DNA of 64,000 nt from Diprion similis (lineage: Eukaryota; Arthropoda; Insecta; Hymenoptera; Diprionidae), in assembly GCF_021155765.1 (NCBI RefSeq), contig NC_060108.1, positions 11,381,425-11,445,424 of the forward strand. The letters are read 5' to 3'. Every line of letters starts with the position of its first letter. Within the stretch, counting starts at the first letter, position 1. Of this stretch, positions 12,201 through 34,828 are shown in pieces. The position numbers and the translations under genes are program-made. The notes under the pieces were generated by a model. The model was not told the origin of the DNA. It worked only from the letters and a program-made list of their open reading frames with translations, and did no database searches.

Positions 12201-14994
12201 GGTATTCTTAAATATTCAGTTTTAGCAACATTGCACTGATATTGATTATGCTTAGAAAATGGTGATATCATAACGACTATAAAACTGTTCTATCGACTTG
12301 GTAGAAAATAGTTTTCTCAATAAATCTATTAGATTTTCAACCATTTTGAAGCGACTTGAATCGAAGCATCAATATTTAAGCTTTTGTTTATAATTTCACT
12401 ATTTTTTACTTTTGTTTTCTCAAAGATATATTCGGAGATCATAGAGCTGTGAAATTTGACCGGCTTACCCAGCGAAAACAAATAACTGTTAACTGAAAAT
12501 GGTTCAAAATCAACCGCTCAACGGACTGCTTGATTTTTAATTAAATTGATTTTCAGTGTATCTAACTATTAACTGGTTCAATTGTCTTACTATGTTAGAA
12601 GATTTACCCAACTTGGCCGGTTAATCGGTTAAACCATTAGCTGATTAATCAGGTTTACCGCCTTGGCTGGTGCAGCGGATTAAATTGTACAGCCCTAGTA
12701 GATTACAAATATGATAATTTCGATAAATATTCGATACACGATTGCCTTGTAACAAAAGCAATATAAAGTATCGATTTTTAACCCACCAACCTCCTTTATG
12801 GTGTATCCAAAGTACACTCCAGTCGAAAAGATGTAACTTTTATAAAAATACATAAATTTTAGCCACAATAGTAGAATTATCGGTAACTTTGAAAAGATTC
12901 TATTATCAAATCATTTCTACAATGAATAAATCGCATCGTTTGATCGATTTTTATGATCTCGGGCTTGTTTTGTTCCTCAATAAATAATCCGCAAATCCAC
13001 AAAGTCGGATATTCGATAACGATGGAGTATTTCTTATTCAGGCATTGGTTTACGTTTCGTCGCTTACAATGATTTCACTAATCATGTTTTTTTATTTATC
13101 AACTGAGCAGTCATATAGAAAATATAATTTTGTTGATTTGTAAAGAATTCATTTACGATCAAAATGAGCCCTGGTTCAGTAAAATTGGATATGATTTTTT
13201 CATTGTAGAAATGATTCAATACTGAGATCTCTTCAAAGTCATCAATAGTTCTGCTAGCGTATCTGCAATTTATGGTTTCTAACATTTTTTCTGTTCTAAA
13301 GTAATATTGTTTCGACTAAAATTAACTCGATGAACTTTACATGCATTTCCGAAGCTCCGTTGTATGATATTTCAGTCTTCACAGTTCTCTTACTGGATCG
13401 TACGTCTGGTACATCCTTAAAGAGAAACACTGGAAGTTTTTAAATCGTCTGATCATGTCTTGCCTGAGAAATTTGCAAAAACAGTAATTGCAAAAATTGA
13501 ACAGGTACACATCGTTTTCTATAATCGAAATATATATTGAATTATATGGGTTGAAATTTTTCTTTGTTCGGTGCTGATCAATGCTGAATTTTGGTCCTTT
13601 TATGCTGTCAGAAATAATTTTAGATTTTTACCAATGACAGGACTGGTGACTAGTCACTTTTCTCTTTCTGTCATTTCGTCGTATTCAGCATAAAATGCTT
13701 GGACGACGCACTTCAGTTTTTGGATTAGTAGCGAATTTTAATTGTCAACTTCAATGTACGTAATATCTATTTGCATTTGTATTTCGATTCACTGGTGAGA
13801 ATAATGAAACTTATCGCTTACATGAAGTTTTATGAAAGTTTGTTTTTTCGAATTGATTTTGTAGTAAATACTATGATTGACACTTGATAATAAAAAAACT
13901 TGATTTCTCAAATTGTGTAATTTTCTGTTTCTTTGAAAATATAATTTATTCATAATGTTTTACATCTTCAATAGAAGTAATACTTAGTGATTAATATTTG
14001 AGGAGATATCAGTACCATTTTCCACAGTTCTGAAATTATAAGATTCTATATTTTTTCATTTAACACGTTTTCCAATAACAATCTAAATTGCAAATCAATG
14101 CAATATGTAGCCATAATATTATCATTTCTTACTTACCAATAGCTAATTAGCTTTCACTCACTTTTCAAAATTGAGAGAGAAATCTAACATCGAAAATCAG
14201 AAATGAAAATTTGAATTTTCAACAAAGCTTGATCAATCCAAACCTCAGGTACACACTTTAATGTCCGTGAATTCTTATGGAAATTTTCACATTCAAAAAC
14301 GGGGTCAAATTAACATCTTCAACAAATTCAGAAACAACTAATAAAAAGTCTTTTTAAAAAAAAAGAGCCCCAACATATCATTACAGAATTCTTTGTATTA
14401 ATTCAAAATTTTGACACAAGATCAAAACATTTTATTGCATAAGTAATTTGTTCAACCTCAGCATTGCAAATCCTTTGAACTGTTGTACTTACCGTAATCA
14501 GTTGCCCGGAAAGACTTTTCTTGAGCAAAAATTAAGCGACGGTCATTTATTTTATATCATCTAAAAAAAGTACTCCACCGTCAAGGTGATATTTATTCGA
14601 TAGTTTTTACCGTTTTGTATCTAGACATGTTCTAAGGGATCATTATCGCTTAGTTATGAAAAAAATGCTATGTATTTTCATTTCTTTGCTATCTCAAATC
14701 TCTGCTACACTGCTGCTGTGGCTTGCTTGTTTTTCACAAAACATTATCTCGGTCTTGTAAACCTTGCGCAGACAAAGGCAGCTTAGTAAATAAGTATAAA
14801 TATGTAAGTCCGTGAGACTGGATGTTGACGTCGTTGATGCGTGATGAGAGTCAGGTGCGATATGTATGATAGAAGAAGGCAGGGCTACATCAGCCACGCA
14901 CCTACTAACAACGACGAGAAGCGTTATAATTTTTCAAAGTCATTATTCAACTGTCGAGAAACCAACGTCGCTTTTTTAAATACTTCAGGGCAAA
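9267..14994. other. intergenic or regulatory stretch, no gene recognised
   Basis: 9430-9700 is moderately CpG-rich and lies just upstream of TMEM42, so it may hold that gene's promoter. 10140-10500 has purine-rich GAGAGA tracts and repeated ATGCAT/ATTC motifs near 10462-10490, which look like low-complexity or GAGA-type regulatory sequence. Short TA repeats occur near 10660. The rest, to about 14.9 kb, is AT-rich with scattered short frames and no coding signal I can defend. The promoter of the PP1-regulator gene probably lies near its right edge. Confidence 0.4.
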
Positions 14995-23598
<8,604 letters not shown>

Positions 23599-26500
23599 AG
23601 CGTCAGTGAGTTCTCGTCTTATCTCAAATTTTTCAAATGCTGCACCAGTTATGTGATTCCGAATTTATAGAGTAGATAGTTTATTTATCTTCCCTTATCG
23701 CATCACAGATCACAGGATACATTCCATTCAGTTTATGTTGTTCATTATTATTATTATTATTTTGTGACAATTCGTCGTAGTTCAAGTGTGTCCCTCCATT
23801 GTCGTAAATCTTATGTTCAATATCAGCAGCTATTATGTTTTTCATGTTGGAATTGAGTTATTCTTAATTATTAAACGTTTGTATATTAAGCAAAGAACGA
23901 GCTAAAGAGCTCCTATTTGGTCAATTCCTTAGTCTATGTAAATAAAATTGACACTATTCGGTATGAAATGAAATAGTTTTTCGGAAATTAGGAAAATTGT
24001 AAAAGTTTAAAAAGTAGTTGATAAATTACGAGTATTTGAACTAGTATTAAAAAATAATCAAGTTTCACTTGCGTCCTTATAAAAATTGCTCGAACATTTT
24101 TTGTCTTTCCAAAAGCAATTATATATTTGGATAACAGCGTACTGGAAATGCAAGACTTTTGATTCTGAAATAGTCTTGAATTTTTATATGTACAGCTTTT
24201 GTCCTGACACTCGGGTAATATGTGTTGTATCTATTTTTATAATTTATATTAGCATAGTCTTAGAAACTCAGTGGATGAAGAAGTTTTTCTCCATTCATAG
24301 CAATATTTGTTGAATTTTTCATCCATTTTGTTAATTAATCATATGTTAGTCGTTGGCACTGTTTTATGCATTTGTTATCGAAAATTTTCATCTCAAAATC
24401 AATGACACAAACAGACCGAAGAATATTGAAGTATAAATGTAGATGTGAAATAGTATAATGCTTCTGTGTATTTTGATTCTGTTCTCATTCCTATTCAATA
24501 CATTGTGTTTTATTGCTTTATTTCAATTTAAAATCAGTAAAAAAAATTACAAATAATTAGAAACTAGTGTCTAAAATTGTGCCACCTTAGAATCTGTGCT
24601 AGATGTCCTTGAAGTTCAATTAATTCAAAGTCGGCGTATAACATTAATGAGTTAAATTGAGAATACACATACTTGACTGTGAGTGAATTTCATGGAAATA
24701 CTTAATTTGTTATTACTGCAACGTTTGCCATAGTTGAAAACGAACAATGAAGAATAGGAAAGAATTTTTTCTCACCTTCAAAATTCCTACGCTTAGGTTA
24801 CTTGCGTTATCAGGTTTTAATATGAGACAATTGATAAGCCAGTCATGATTTCTTCATATTTATATCTATGTTAAGAAATATGAAGTTTTGTGGGAGATAT
24901 GTGTAACACTTGCACCGGAACTTTAATAGATATTTAGATGATAGACGTTGCGGGATTAACAAGTTGATGTATACTTGTATTCCGAATATCTACTCATGTT
25001 TTCACACCACACATACATACCTTCATTTCTTCTTTGGAATTTGGCCCTTATTATACATATAGTTATGCAATAGTTGACGTATTTTGATATTCAATCCATT
25101 GATTTTAAAAGTGGCATAACTTCATTGTCAATAATTTTTTCATCAAATTTCTACAGTATTCAACTACTCCAGCTAAGAATTAAGTTGTACTAGGATTATA
25201 ATCAATTGCTCATTTATGATAAAAAAAAAAAAAAATATATAAAGAAAGTGCCAAGGAACTATGGCAACCTGATATAACAGTTCTGTATACATTCCTAATA
25301 ACAAAACATCGTTTTGTTATTTGTGGACGAAGAAATATTCGAAAAAAAGAAGTATTATTACGATAGGTATGTAGATGCAAAGATGGGTGTTAAACAGATA
25401 CATAAGTAAACATAATATAAATTTTTATATTATTTTGGCAATAGTGACTTTATAGTACGAAGATAAGCGAAGGAAAAAGAAATAAGAAAAGGAGAAACTA
25501 TCTTTCTTACTTACAATCAGCAATAAGAGATCGTGAGGCATAAGTACTTAATATAATATTGCTTCAAAAAGAAAACATTCCAACTATATAGATATACATA
25601 TATTTATATATATATAATCAATATATAACGTTTAACAAATGGTATTTTGGAGAACTTTATGCTTATAATATAATGATAGAAAATTATTTAAATGTGTATA
25701 ACATATATTATTCTATATATTGTAGTATAATCATTATCGTTTGATATAGGATCCGTCTTATTTATGTTCTGTTTTATCTAAATTTTTTTTTTACTGGATT
25801 ATATATACAATATATAATGCACGAAAATTGTACATAACTCGTACCTTATATGTCTTGCACATTGTAATAATGAACCAATTGTTTTATTGTACCATAAAAA
25901 GAATCGATTCTTTCAATCTTCTAAATGAACGATGCTTTAACTATATACATATATTTTTTCCAAATAAAAATTATAGACAAATATAAATGAAAACTTTGGC
26001 GTTATAGCGAAATCAAGTAATAATTCTTTTTCGATGTTAAAATGATTGAATCATGCTTTAATCAATGTCGATAAGTATATATAGATACACGTGTATAGAC
26101 CTACAATTTACAGCTGTACGATATATGTTTATACGTTTAATTGGACTTTTACAAAATTTATTCCTTCCGTATCTCAGTAGTAAAAGGTGCCCCCAGAATA
26201 AAAAATAATAAGCAGGAACAAAAAAAATATTAATTGATGGAAGTATTAAGTCATCGTAAACATTCCGCAATACCGTCCATAAGAATTTTTTCCTGTAAAA
26301 GTAAACAACAAATATTTGTAACTTCTGTAATATTTTAGTCAAAAAAAAGATAAACAATGGCGAATCCTTCCACGCATCAAAATCCGTCACTATTAGAAAT
26401 GTAAAAATTATCAAGTAACTCCGGGTTGTGATTTGTTAATTTCATTTAGAAAATATTTTACGGCCAAACTATAGAAAAAAGAGTTACAGCTATTCTACAG

Positions 26501-26630
26501 ATGCAAGCTTGAAATTTTTTTACTTCTGGAAAGACCTGTGCAGTTGACTGTCGAAAAAAATGTTAAACTGACGAATCGCGACGCTGCTAGCAATTTCAGA
26601 CCTCACATATAGCTTCAGGAAAACAATTAA
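23599..26630. other. 3' flank of the PP1-regulator gene, then intergenic
   Basis: The first part must be 3' UTR of the upstream gene; an AATAAA-type signal occurs near 23939, though others follow. A 14-base A run sits near 25220-25236, followed by TA-rich sequence. I see no further coding exon on either strand. A 118-codon minus-strand frame at 26058-26414 is rich in Phe/Ile/Tyr and looks like translated AT-rich DNA. Confidence 0.4.
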
Positions 26631-27229
26631 CCTTTAGACTGCCGGCATTTGATGAGCTTTAATCCCCTTAGAAAGTCCCCAAAGAGTGTAGCTATATCTT
26701 CACCCTTTGTGATCAGTTTTATTTATCGTCCCATAAGAAATACTTTAATTTCTGGGGTCGTATCGACCTCAGGTCACCGTAGAAGGTTAAACATAACCTA
26801 TACAAAGTTCCACTATATTTACGCTTTCCGGCCGTTAGCAGTGGGGAAAAATTCAAAAGTTGTAGTCTTACATAAGAGTTGGATGTGGAATTTTGGGGTC
26901 GCTGATAACGAAACAGAATCAGATTCTCGAAATTCAAAATGGTGGATCAAATATAGCGGGCAAAAATCTAAAAAGTTACCCTACGCAATAAATTGGATCC
27001 ACCATTATGAATTGAAAAATTTCGAGTTCAGATTCGTGATCAGTGACCTCGAAAATCCTTGAAAACCGAGTTTCATCCAAATCGACTGACTTTTCAGATT
27101 TTTGTCCGCCATATTGAATTTAGAAATTTCTAGTTCAAATCCGTAATCAGCAACCTCGAACCCATGAGTACAGAGTTTTGATAGATTGCTCCACAACGCC
27201 TATATTTAGATTTTCCGGTGGTCCAAAGG
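26631..27229. mobile_element. piggyBac-like MITE flanked by TTAA
   Basis: The segment is bounded on both sides by TTAA (26627-26630 and 27230-27233). It begins CCTTTAGACTGCCGG and ends, on the other strand, CCTTTGGACCACCGG. A TTAA target duplication with CCY-starting inverted termini is the hallmark of the piggyBac superfamily. At 599 bp, with no transposase, it is non-autonomous. Inside are diverged copies of a unit of about 50 bases: two direct near 27007-27060 and 27113-27167 (AATTTCGAGTTCAGATTCGT and relatives), and one inverted near 26884-26950. Overlapping frames in both directions, including a 137-codon plus frame starting at 26649, are by-products of this repeat. Confidence 0.8.
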
Positions 27230-30200
27230 TTAATAAATCCTGTGTGGTCGTTATTATTTGAGACTGCATACTCCAGTGCCTTAAGATGTTCTACATACGT
27301 ACGTATGTACGTAAATTATACCTTTCATTTCTTATTTATGCTGGACAGATGCTCTACTGTTCTTTGCTCAAGTTCTTGTCATTTTATTCAGCATACCTAT
27401 CATGATTTTTGCGATGCTCACATTCGATGTCAGCGCTAATATACGTCTGTAAAAAGTTTGAAAGATGGGAATTCGATCGTCAGTCGAGCTGGAAGAATTG
27501 CATGTGTGACGAAGTTTGTTTCGGAAATCCCGCGGAAATTCTTTTGAATAGATTTAATCTCTTCTTAGGCACCAGATGGTGTGTATCGTCTGGTGGGCAT
27601 CACGAATAACCAATATGGCGCTGGAAAAAGTAAACAGCTGATCGGTTTTTGTATATTACACGAATATCAAGGCACGAAACACTCCGTGCGAGTTACTATT
27701 CTTTTATTTTAATCCTTCGAGTACATATGCTGTGAAAAATAAGGCAAAACCAGACTTTCAGGGTTGAGTAATCCTTTCTGTTAATTATATACGCATCTAT
27801 TATTTAGAGCGAAAACGAGTCGTACAAATTTTTTCATTCGGCGTTGTTTCTGCCGCCAAATGGTATCTTTCATGATATGTTGGATCCCACATTCGACACA
27901 GTTCACGTCCCTTATGGTGCTCGATGTTGTGATATCGGTAGAAAGTACACACATTTCGACGGAGAGAACACATATTTCGTCAATTAAAACATGTTGGATC
28001 GATTGTGATGAGAACTTGATATTTGCAATTAATTGATATTACATCCGTTATACTGATTTATAATATTTCTCGAATATTATAAATAGAAAATCCTGCGCGT
28101 TAGCGAAAAGCAGACTGTAAATTTGATGGATGCACAAGTGCAAAACACATGTCTATAATTTTAACAGGTAGCAAAAATTGCGATTTTATCTTTAAGTGCG
28201 ATATGCATATGGCATATGTATTAAAATTTTATATACTCAACTTTTAATTATGCTTAATTTTATAAAAGATTCACGTTAACAAAGTCACCTTTCCAACCGA
28301 GTAACGTTCATCTAGTACACTTAACACTTCAATACATCATATACTATTTAAAGTGTCGAAATGGTTCAGATAAATTTGGTTCATTTTGAAGTACTTGGTT
28401 ACACATTTGTTAATCTTTTCATTCTGCTTTTAAATTTTCAAAACTTTATATATTCTGAACGTGAATAGTTAGTTTATTAGCCATGGAAAACAGTAACAAT
28501 TATTGTCGTTTGGCTCAAGTCTTCAAATGTAGTAAATGATACAGTATTAATTTGTGACAAATCAGACTTATTATACTGAGACTGGGAATAAGGAATTGAG
28601 GTAATAATTGTACATCACAACGTAAATATTTCAGTTAAAAAAAAAACTAACAAAATATCTTGAAAAATATTGAAATGTCTAGTTGAGTTTAAGGAAAATT
28701 TCAAAGTATGTAGAAAGTGTCTAACTTGTTTGAAAAGTTTGAGTAGTGAAGAAAGGATTCATATCCGACGAATTACGGTATGAAAAAACTGTGGAAGAAG
28801 TTAAAACCAGTGATTTTTACATCGGATAAAAAATATTCAAATCAAAGCTAATGCATCAAATCCCTTCTTTTAACAGATTCAGATTCAGAACAACTTTTTA
28901 ACTTTGTGTTGCGTGTATCTTCCGTTTTTGTCTTGGGCTCATTAGGCCCAATAAAATCCAAATCACCATTCGTCAAGTGAAAAGCGTCTTTTTCTTGAGT
29001 TCGCAACAATTTTTAAATTTTGAATGTACAATTCAAGTTCCATTTTTGTAAACTTTGGATTCACCACAATTTTCGTAATAGTAACTAGCCTTTCTACAGC
29101 ATATTGGTGTTTAGAACAGCTCATTGAATGTTTAGGAACACGGAAACCATTACTCATTGCGGTTCGTGATTGAGGTGCAGATTTCTTATCTTCGAATACA
29201 CATTTTCCGCATATAAAAAAAAAACAATTGTTTCGAATCCAAATTCGAGATGGTGAGGGGGTCCAATTAAAAAACCGATTTGGACCCCATTAAGCCTATA
29301 AATGGGTCTGCACTCAATATCTAATCCTTCCACCTGATTCATCGTCAAAAATCCTACCAAACATTTCGTCTTTGGTAAGAAAATTTTTTCAAATTCTAGA
29401 TATTTAGGGCTCCCATCCTTTTTGCTGTACCTTGCATAATACTAAGTATATTGAATGGAGTATATATGCCGAAGTAATTTGAAGGAAATTTGAAGGTCAA
29501 TACTAATTGGAAGTCAATTTGGGAATGTAGTATTGTAACGGAAAAATTTCATTTACATGTATATATAGGTTTACATGCGTTTATTTTTAGTATTCAGCCG
29601 ATTGCTTACAATATTATAAGTCATTGTTATTACTCATGTAATTAACGTATTACGCAATTTGAATTATACAAAATATTAACTTACATAAATATACGTGATT
29701 TGTATAGGTATAGAATATAGGTTGTTCCATTTTCCGTTTTGTTACGTGTAATAAAGTCGAACTGACGAAGGTATCAAGCAAAATGTATGATCAATGACTG
29801 GGCATCATAGGAATACTTTAGAAAAATACATGTGCTTCCGGTTATGATGGATTGTTTATATACACATCTTAATGACTAAATAAGAATTTCCCAATTATTA
29901 AATTAATGGGACTGAATTCTAGGCGTTTAATCCAGATGAACGAGAATAATTGTACTCTTTTTACGAAATCCTTAGCTGACTTTCACACAGTGCATTGCAA
30001 AATATTATAGCAGACGAGAGTGTAAACTTCACAATTGTTTTTAGATTAAGGTATTCCCTACAAAATCTCTGTCAATACTTTCTACATTATGCCTATGTAC
30101 AACCCATATCAATGTATTAAAGATCTATATTACGTACACTCGGGTCGTAGAAGTGCGTGATATAAAAATATGATAAAACAAAGGTTTTGAAAGTTTTATT

Positions 30201-33200
30201 TGAGCTAATTGAATTATATATATATATATAACTAAAACACACCCTTGGAACAGGAAAAAAAATTAAAAACATTATCTTTCAAATGCGGACTTTATTATAC
30301 GGACTACAACTACATACATACATGGTTAAAATTATTCTGTCCTTTTCATGGAAAAATGTATATTATTTGTTTTTTATTAGTTAACATTATTCTGTCCTTT
30401 TCATGGAAAAATGTATATTAAATTGCTTGCTCGATTCTGATCAATAGAAGCTGCTTTCATGTGTCAGAATAGCTTCATAACTTCGAGTCGTAAAAAAATC
30501 GTTGGGAATTAAAGCTGTAGGATTTTCCCCACACACTATCCGGTCGTGACCTTGGTTTTCACCTTGACAATGACCATCAATGTAATTTCAAGATCAAGTC
30601 AATTTTTTTAAACAGGATAACAAAATTTGCAGTTTTTAAGATCACTTCCAATTGTTTGATTTTCCGCTATTTTCATTTCCGGGATCAAAAATATGGGGTC
30701 CCATTTCCAAAAATTGACTTGCCTTGAAATAACCTTGAAGGTTATTTTTAAGGTCAATTCCAAGCTCAAAACTGGATTGCCGAGAACAAATCTTAGCCCC
30801 TTGGTAGCCACAATTTTTTCTACGACTCGAAATTTTCAAGCAACTCGACTGGCTCGGAATTTTAAATACTCTGTAGATTTGACTAGCATTTTTGTTAACA
30901 ATGATGTATTTATGGCTGAATCATAATTTCGATAATTATAAATGATAACAATTAGATTTATTAATTATATCGTGGATTCAAAACAGTGGGTCATGCCCTT
31001 TTGGCTCTTAGCCCTTGAACAGCTAGAATTGTGCAAGTATAATTAACTAGCTCGCTAAACTGGGAAGCCCTCTTTTCTCAGGCTTGTAAAATTCTTGCTA
31101 TTGTACGTTACATGAAAGTTCCTGCTGTCCTGATACTAAAACTGTAATAGTTTCTGGTTACAATGAATCATTTTTTTTTTTTTTTTTTTTTTTTTGTAAC
31201 AATTAAATGCTCTGTCGGTATACTGTTTCGTTTTCATTAAGTTTGAATTTTCCTCACCATTTTCCTGTAGTCGAGGGAGATATGTTACAGCAAACACAAC
31301 ATATTTCGTCGAAAATCATAATATAATTACCTGTTGAACCTAAATTATTAAACCTAAATTGTTTCTACAGACTGCAGTCTGTAAATTTCTGAAAATAACT
31401 TATACAACTAAATGGATTTACTAAAAATAAACGTATAAATGCCTAATAATAAGTATTGATTACCTGTTAAATGTGTAATATAAATATACATAATACCTAA
31501 GCTGTGAAATACTCCACGTATTATATTGTTGTAAGTGAAAATTTAATGAAAAATAAACATATACAACATTGCTTACAGTGATAAAGGTTCGCATTAAATT
31601 CGGCATGAGAATTAACAATTCACTCATGCCTGACGTTGCGAATTGATTTTTCGTTATGCGCAGAGAGTGAGTGGCATTGGAAGATAGGAAAGGAGCTCGA
31701 GAATACAATTAAAAATTATTTATACAAACGTCAAGCGAGTGTTGCTACGATACATTATCACTGATTACTGAGCCGCCAAGAATTTATACGCGAATGATTA
31801 TTTTTTGGTTAAAAAATAGGCCAATGTCGAGGTCATTACACTATTTATAGAAACACGCGATGGCAATTATGATTATTACTAGATTCTACTCGCACATTCC
31901 TGAGCTGTATCTAGCTAGCTAAAAGCGCTAGTTGGAATTATTGAATGATTATTTGTCCACACAGCACAAATATATGATAATAACAAATGCGTTTTATATT
32001 AAATATTGTTTTACTATACATTACTTTTTCGTTGGTAGAGTCTGGTTATATTTTCAACAGCAATGCGGGTCAAATTCATGTTCATTAAATATTAATTACA
32101 CAAATGATTTTCACCGTAACGATTATTATTCAATTAAGTAATTATTAAGAATTGCTCCTTTATCAAATCGCATATCTCGTTTATAGTTAAATGGCTAAAT
32201 TAGTGGGATCTGTAACAGCAACGTCCAGTAATATCGATCGTTCCTTCGACAGACGTTCGGATCATTTTTTGGTATTTTTTATCATTATACTGAAAAACTT
32301 CTTCGTTCTCGTAAGATGATTGGCAATTTTGATAGAAAATTTAAATTGGAAAGCTGTATTAATTAATTGCGCGACTTCAAATGATTTCTTTTTTTGATAC
32401 TCTCGGTTGTCGAAAGCTAGGATGTTTTGTGATAACTCGTGGTGAATGAGTAGAAATTGAAATTTCGATTGAAAACAAATACTTTTATGGTGAAAGAGGA
32501 CTATCTTAATTCTAGCGGTAAATAAGGTGTGAAAATAGTGTTTTTCGGGGTATTTTTCATCAAACTAGAAACCAATTCTTTTACTGAAAGTGCAATCACG
32601 TGTGATAAAAATATTTTGTCGTTAATACTCTCTTTTTTTTTTGTAAAAGGTTTTTTTTATTTTTCATAAAATTGTTTCCTATTGCTTTATTTTGTTTCTT
32701 TTATAGTAATGACAATGAATGTCAATCTTAGTGAAATTTTGGACTTCATTTTTCAGGTAATCATGAAAGAGAAATTCAATTCACACGAAATTCGTCGGCA
32801 CAATTCCATATGCAATGCCGATTAGAAATCTCCGAATAAAAACCAAAAAATTAAACTTACGTAAACTTGGAGCATGAAAAATTTCAAAATTCAAATTTGA
32901 TCCAATTCATTTCGGATTCGATGCTTCTCGTTCTTTTACCAATGCTTCATGCGCACAGTTTGGGGGCATCTAATTTTCAAGCATTTTCAGGAAATAAAAT
33001 CTGCCAGATTTTGTAACGAGGTATTGAATATTGGATCACCCTATAATAAACTGTCGGCATCTTCCTGCGCATCAATACGAACCTATTTTTCTAAGCGTGT
33101 AAAGTTTGTCTAATCGAATTAGTCTAACACTTTGCAAAGTTTCTTGAATACTTTGAAACTTTCAGTGTCACGCTAAAAAACAGGACTTGACTCTTGACGC

Positions 33201-33399
33201 ATTCCAGTAACTATACAAGTAAATCCAAGGTCTTAGATACGACGTCAGTTTCTATGACATAGCGTGCGACTAAACCGAGTGGAAATAATTCATTGACACA
33301 AGGTTCCAACTTGAACACCTACGAACTTTGCGATCCAGAATGCATAACTCGGCGACATCGCGTGCGTGAATTAAATCTAACGTTTCTCTGACGACTCGC
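27230..33399. other. intergenic, no gene recognised
   Basis: AT-rich sequence with only short frames on either strand, none resembling a known protein. It contains a 35-base exact direct repeat at 30331/30386, a 25-base T run at 31171-31195 and an AC/TA-rich tract near 30215-30235. Degenerate CAAGGTCAA-like motifs in both orientations at 30550-30770 give short mirrored frames there. 32600-33300 leads into the GC-rich 5' exon of the next gene. Confidence 0.4.
30331..30420 (+). repeat. 35-bp exact direct repeat, two copies
   Basis: The 35 bases at 30331-30365, starting ATTATTCTGTCCTTTTCATG, recur without change at 30386-30420, a period of 55 bases. The shared sequence extends a few bases upstream (GTTAA). 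It looks like a recent local tandem duplication with a diverged spacer. Confidence 0.9.
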
Positions 33400-33731
33400 T
33401 TCATGAGTCAAGGTGAAGCGAAGCCCGGCAAGCTGGAAGCAACGCGATGGCAAATTCTCGGGCCCGCGGCTCCGGCGCAGTCCGCGAGTTGCGCAGTCTG
33501 CGAATTGCGCAGTGTGGAGTGCGCAGAAGTCGCGAACGCAGACTCGATGAACAGACTGAGGCTGACCACGCGGCATTCTCGTGCGCGAGTGACCAACTCC
33601 GGTGTCTTGCAGACGCGCTCCGCTCCGCTCCCGTTACCGAACGCGTTGGCCTTCTTCTTTTTGGCGTCTGCAAAAATTGGCGAATTGCCCGTTCGACGCG
33701 AATTCGTGTGTAACTGCAGCAGGTCGATCAG
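33400..33731 (+). promoter_or_regulatory. GC-rich promoter and probable 5' non-coding exon of MsrA
   Basis: This is a CpG-rich block in AT-rich surroundings, ending in a strong donor (GATCAG then GTAAGA, cut after 33731). The next good acceptor downstream on this strand precedes the MsrA start codon, so I read this as the first, untranslated exon of MsrA. It carries about four close copies of a TGCGCAGT-like motif at 33477-33530. Several frames are open here (110 codons from 33403), but none stays in frame with the MsrA ATG after splicing, so any peptide would be an upstream ORF. The transcription start is not visible. Confidence 0.55.
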
Positions 33732-34828
33732 GTAAGACACTGAAATTCCACCCACAGATCACCGTTTCTCATTGTCACTTTTTATCCCTAAATTGGAGAA
33801 GAAAAGTTTAGTGTCTAGGCGAGGAATCGTGCATTGATCAATTGGTTTTAATTCGTGGTCATTTAGTTCAATGGAATTTACTATATTAATTCCTGGACCC
33901 TCGCTTTATTCTGACCATTTGAATTTTTCCCGCGGTTATTTATACGGGGAACGGTATTGTTCATTGATCAGTAGATCAGTGAATTCTTTTTGAAAATGTC
34001 TGGTTTTTCTGGGCTTGCAGTAAAAAATTAATTGTACGAATGAATACTTAGGTTTTTTGGAATTCGTTTCAATTTATTGTTAATTATTTAATAAACAAGT
34101 GATTATTAGTCAAGTACAGAATATAATTTGACGCTATTATAGGTTTCAATTAGTTAATTGTTGGTCTAATATCAATTGTTCGGATGTTTGAAGAAAATTT
34201 TAGAAAAACTAAATTTTTGAGAGACGCTAATAATTCAAAACAGACTACCGACTCACTTAGAAGCTTACGCCATCGTTTTTTTGGAGTGAAAATTTATAAT
34301 TTTTTTGAAATTAACTAATTAACAATATGACTGACACATCTTTTCCGTGAATGTTATCAATGAAAAGAAAGAAAGATGAAAAACGTCCCTAAACGAGCAG
34401 TTTCGGAATTACCACTAGATGTCCCGCGCTTCTCGCTAACAAAGCTCGACGATTAGTTTTCCATTACCCCACAGAAACAGTATGAAGTTGAAGTTGACAA
34501 CGTTAATGTACCCAATTAATTGAATGAAATTCACTATTTTGCAAACCAACTGTTTTCTTGTACACGCTTATCATAGTCATAGTATGATTATCTTTTCCAT
34601 AACTCAAGAATCGAAAATCAGCGTTTTCGAATAACAAATCCTGTCTTCGGTACAAGTTTTCCTCACCATACGAGATTAAATTTTGATTAGGTGTCTTTCT
34701 GCAATTAGTTTACTCAATTGTACGATCATCGATCACTAATTTAGATTCCGAGTTCCAGCCGTTCAGATCCTTGCTTGTCACTCTGAATTCCTAGACAAAA
34801 ATTGTCACGTATCCTTCTTCTTCAGACG

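Noticed and set aside
12440-12690. GGTTAATCGGTTAA-like degenerate repeats, also near 54890-54955
   Set aside because: The similarity is loose and has no defined borders or target duplication, so it is not enough to call an element.
26649-27062. 137-codon plus-strand open frame
   Set aside because: It lies wholly inside the TTAA-flanked MITE and is made of its internal repeats; overlapping frames are open on the other strand too.
33403-33735. 110-codon frame and several overlapping frames in the MsrA 5' exon
   Set aside because: High GC leaves all frames open. None continues in frame into the MsrA start after splicing, and the peptides resemble nothing.
34802-34828. Upstream ATG for MsrA
   Set aside because: It precedes the acceptor ending at 34825, so it is intronic; the ATG at 34829 fits the family N-terminus.
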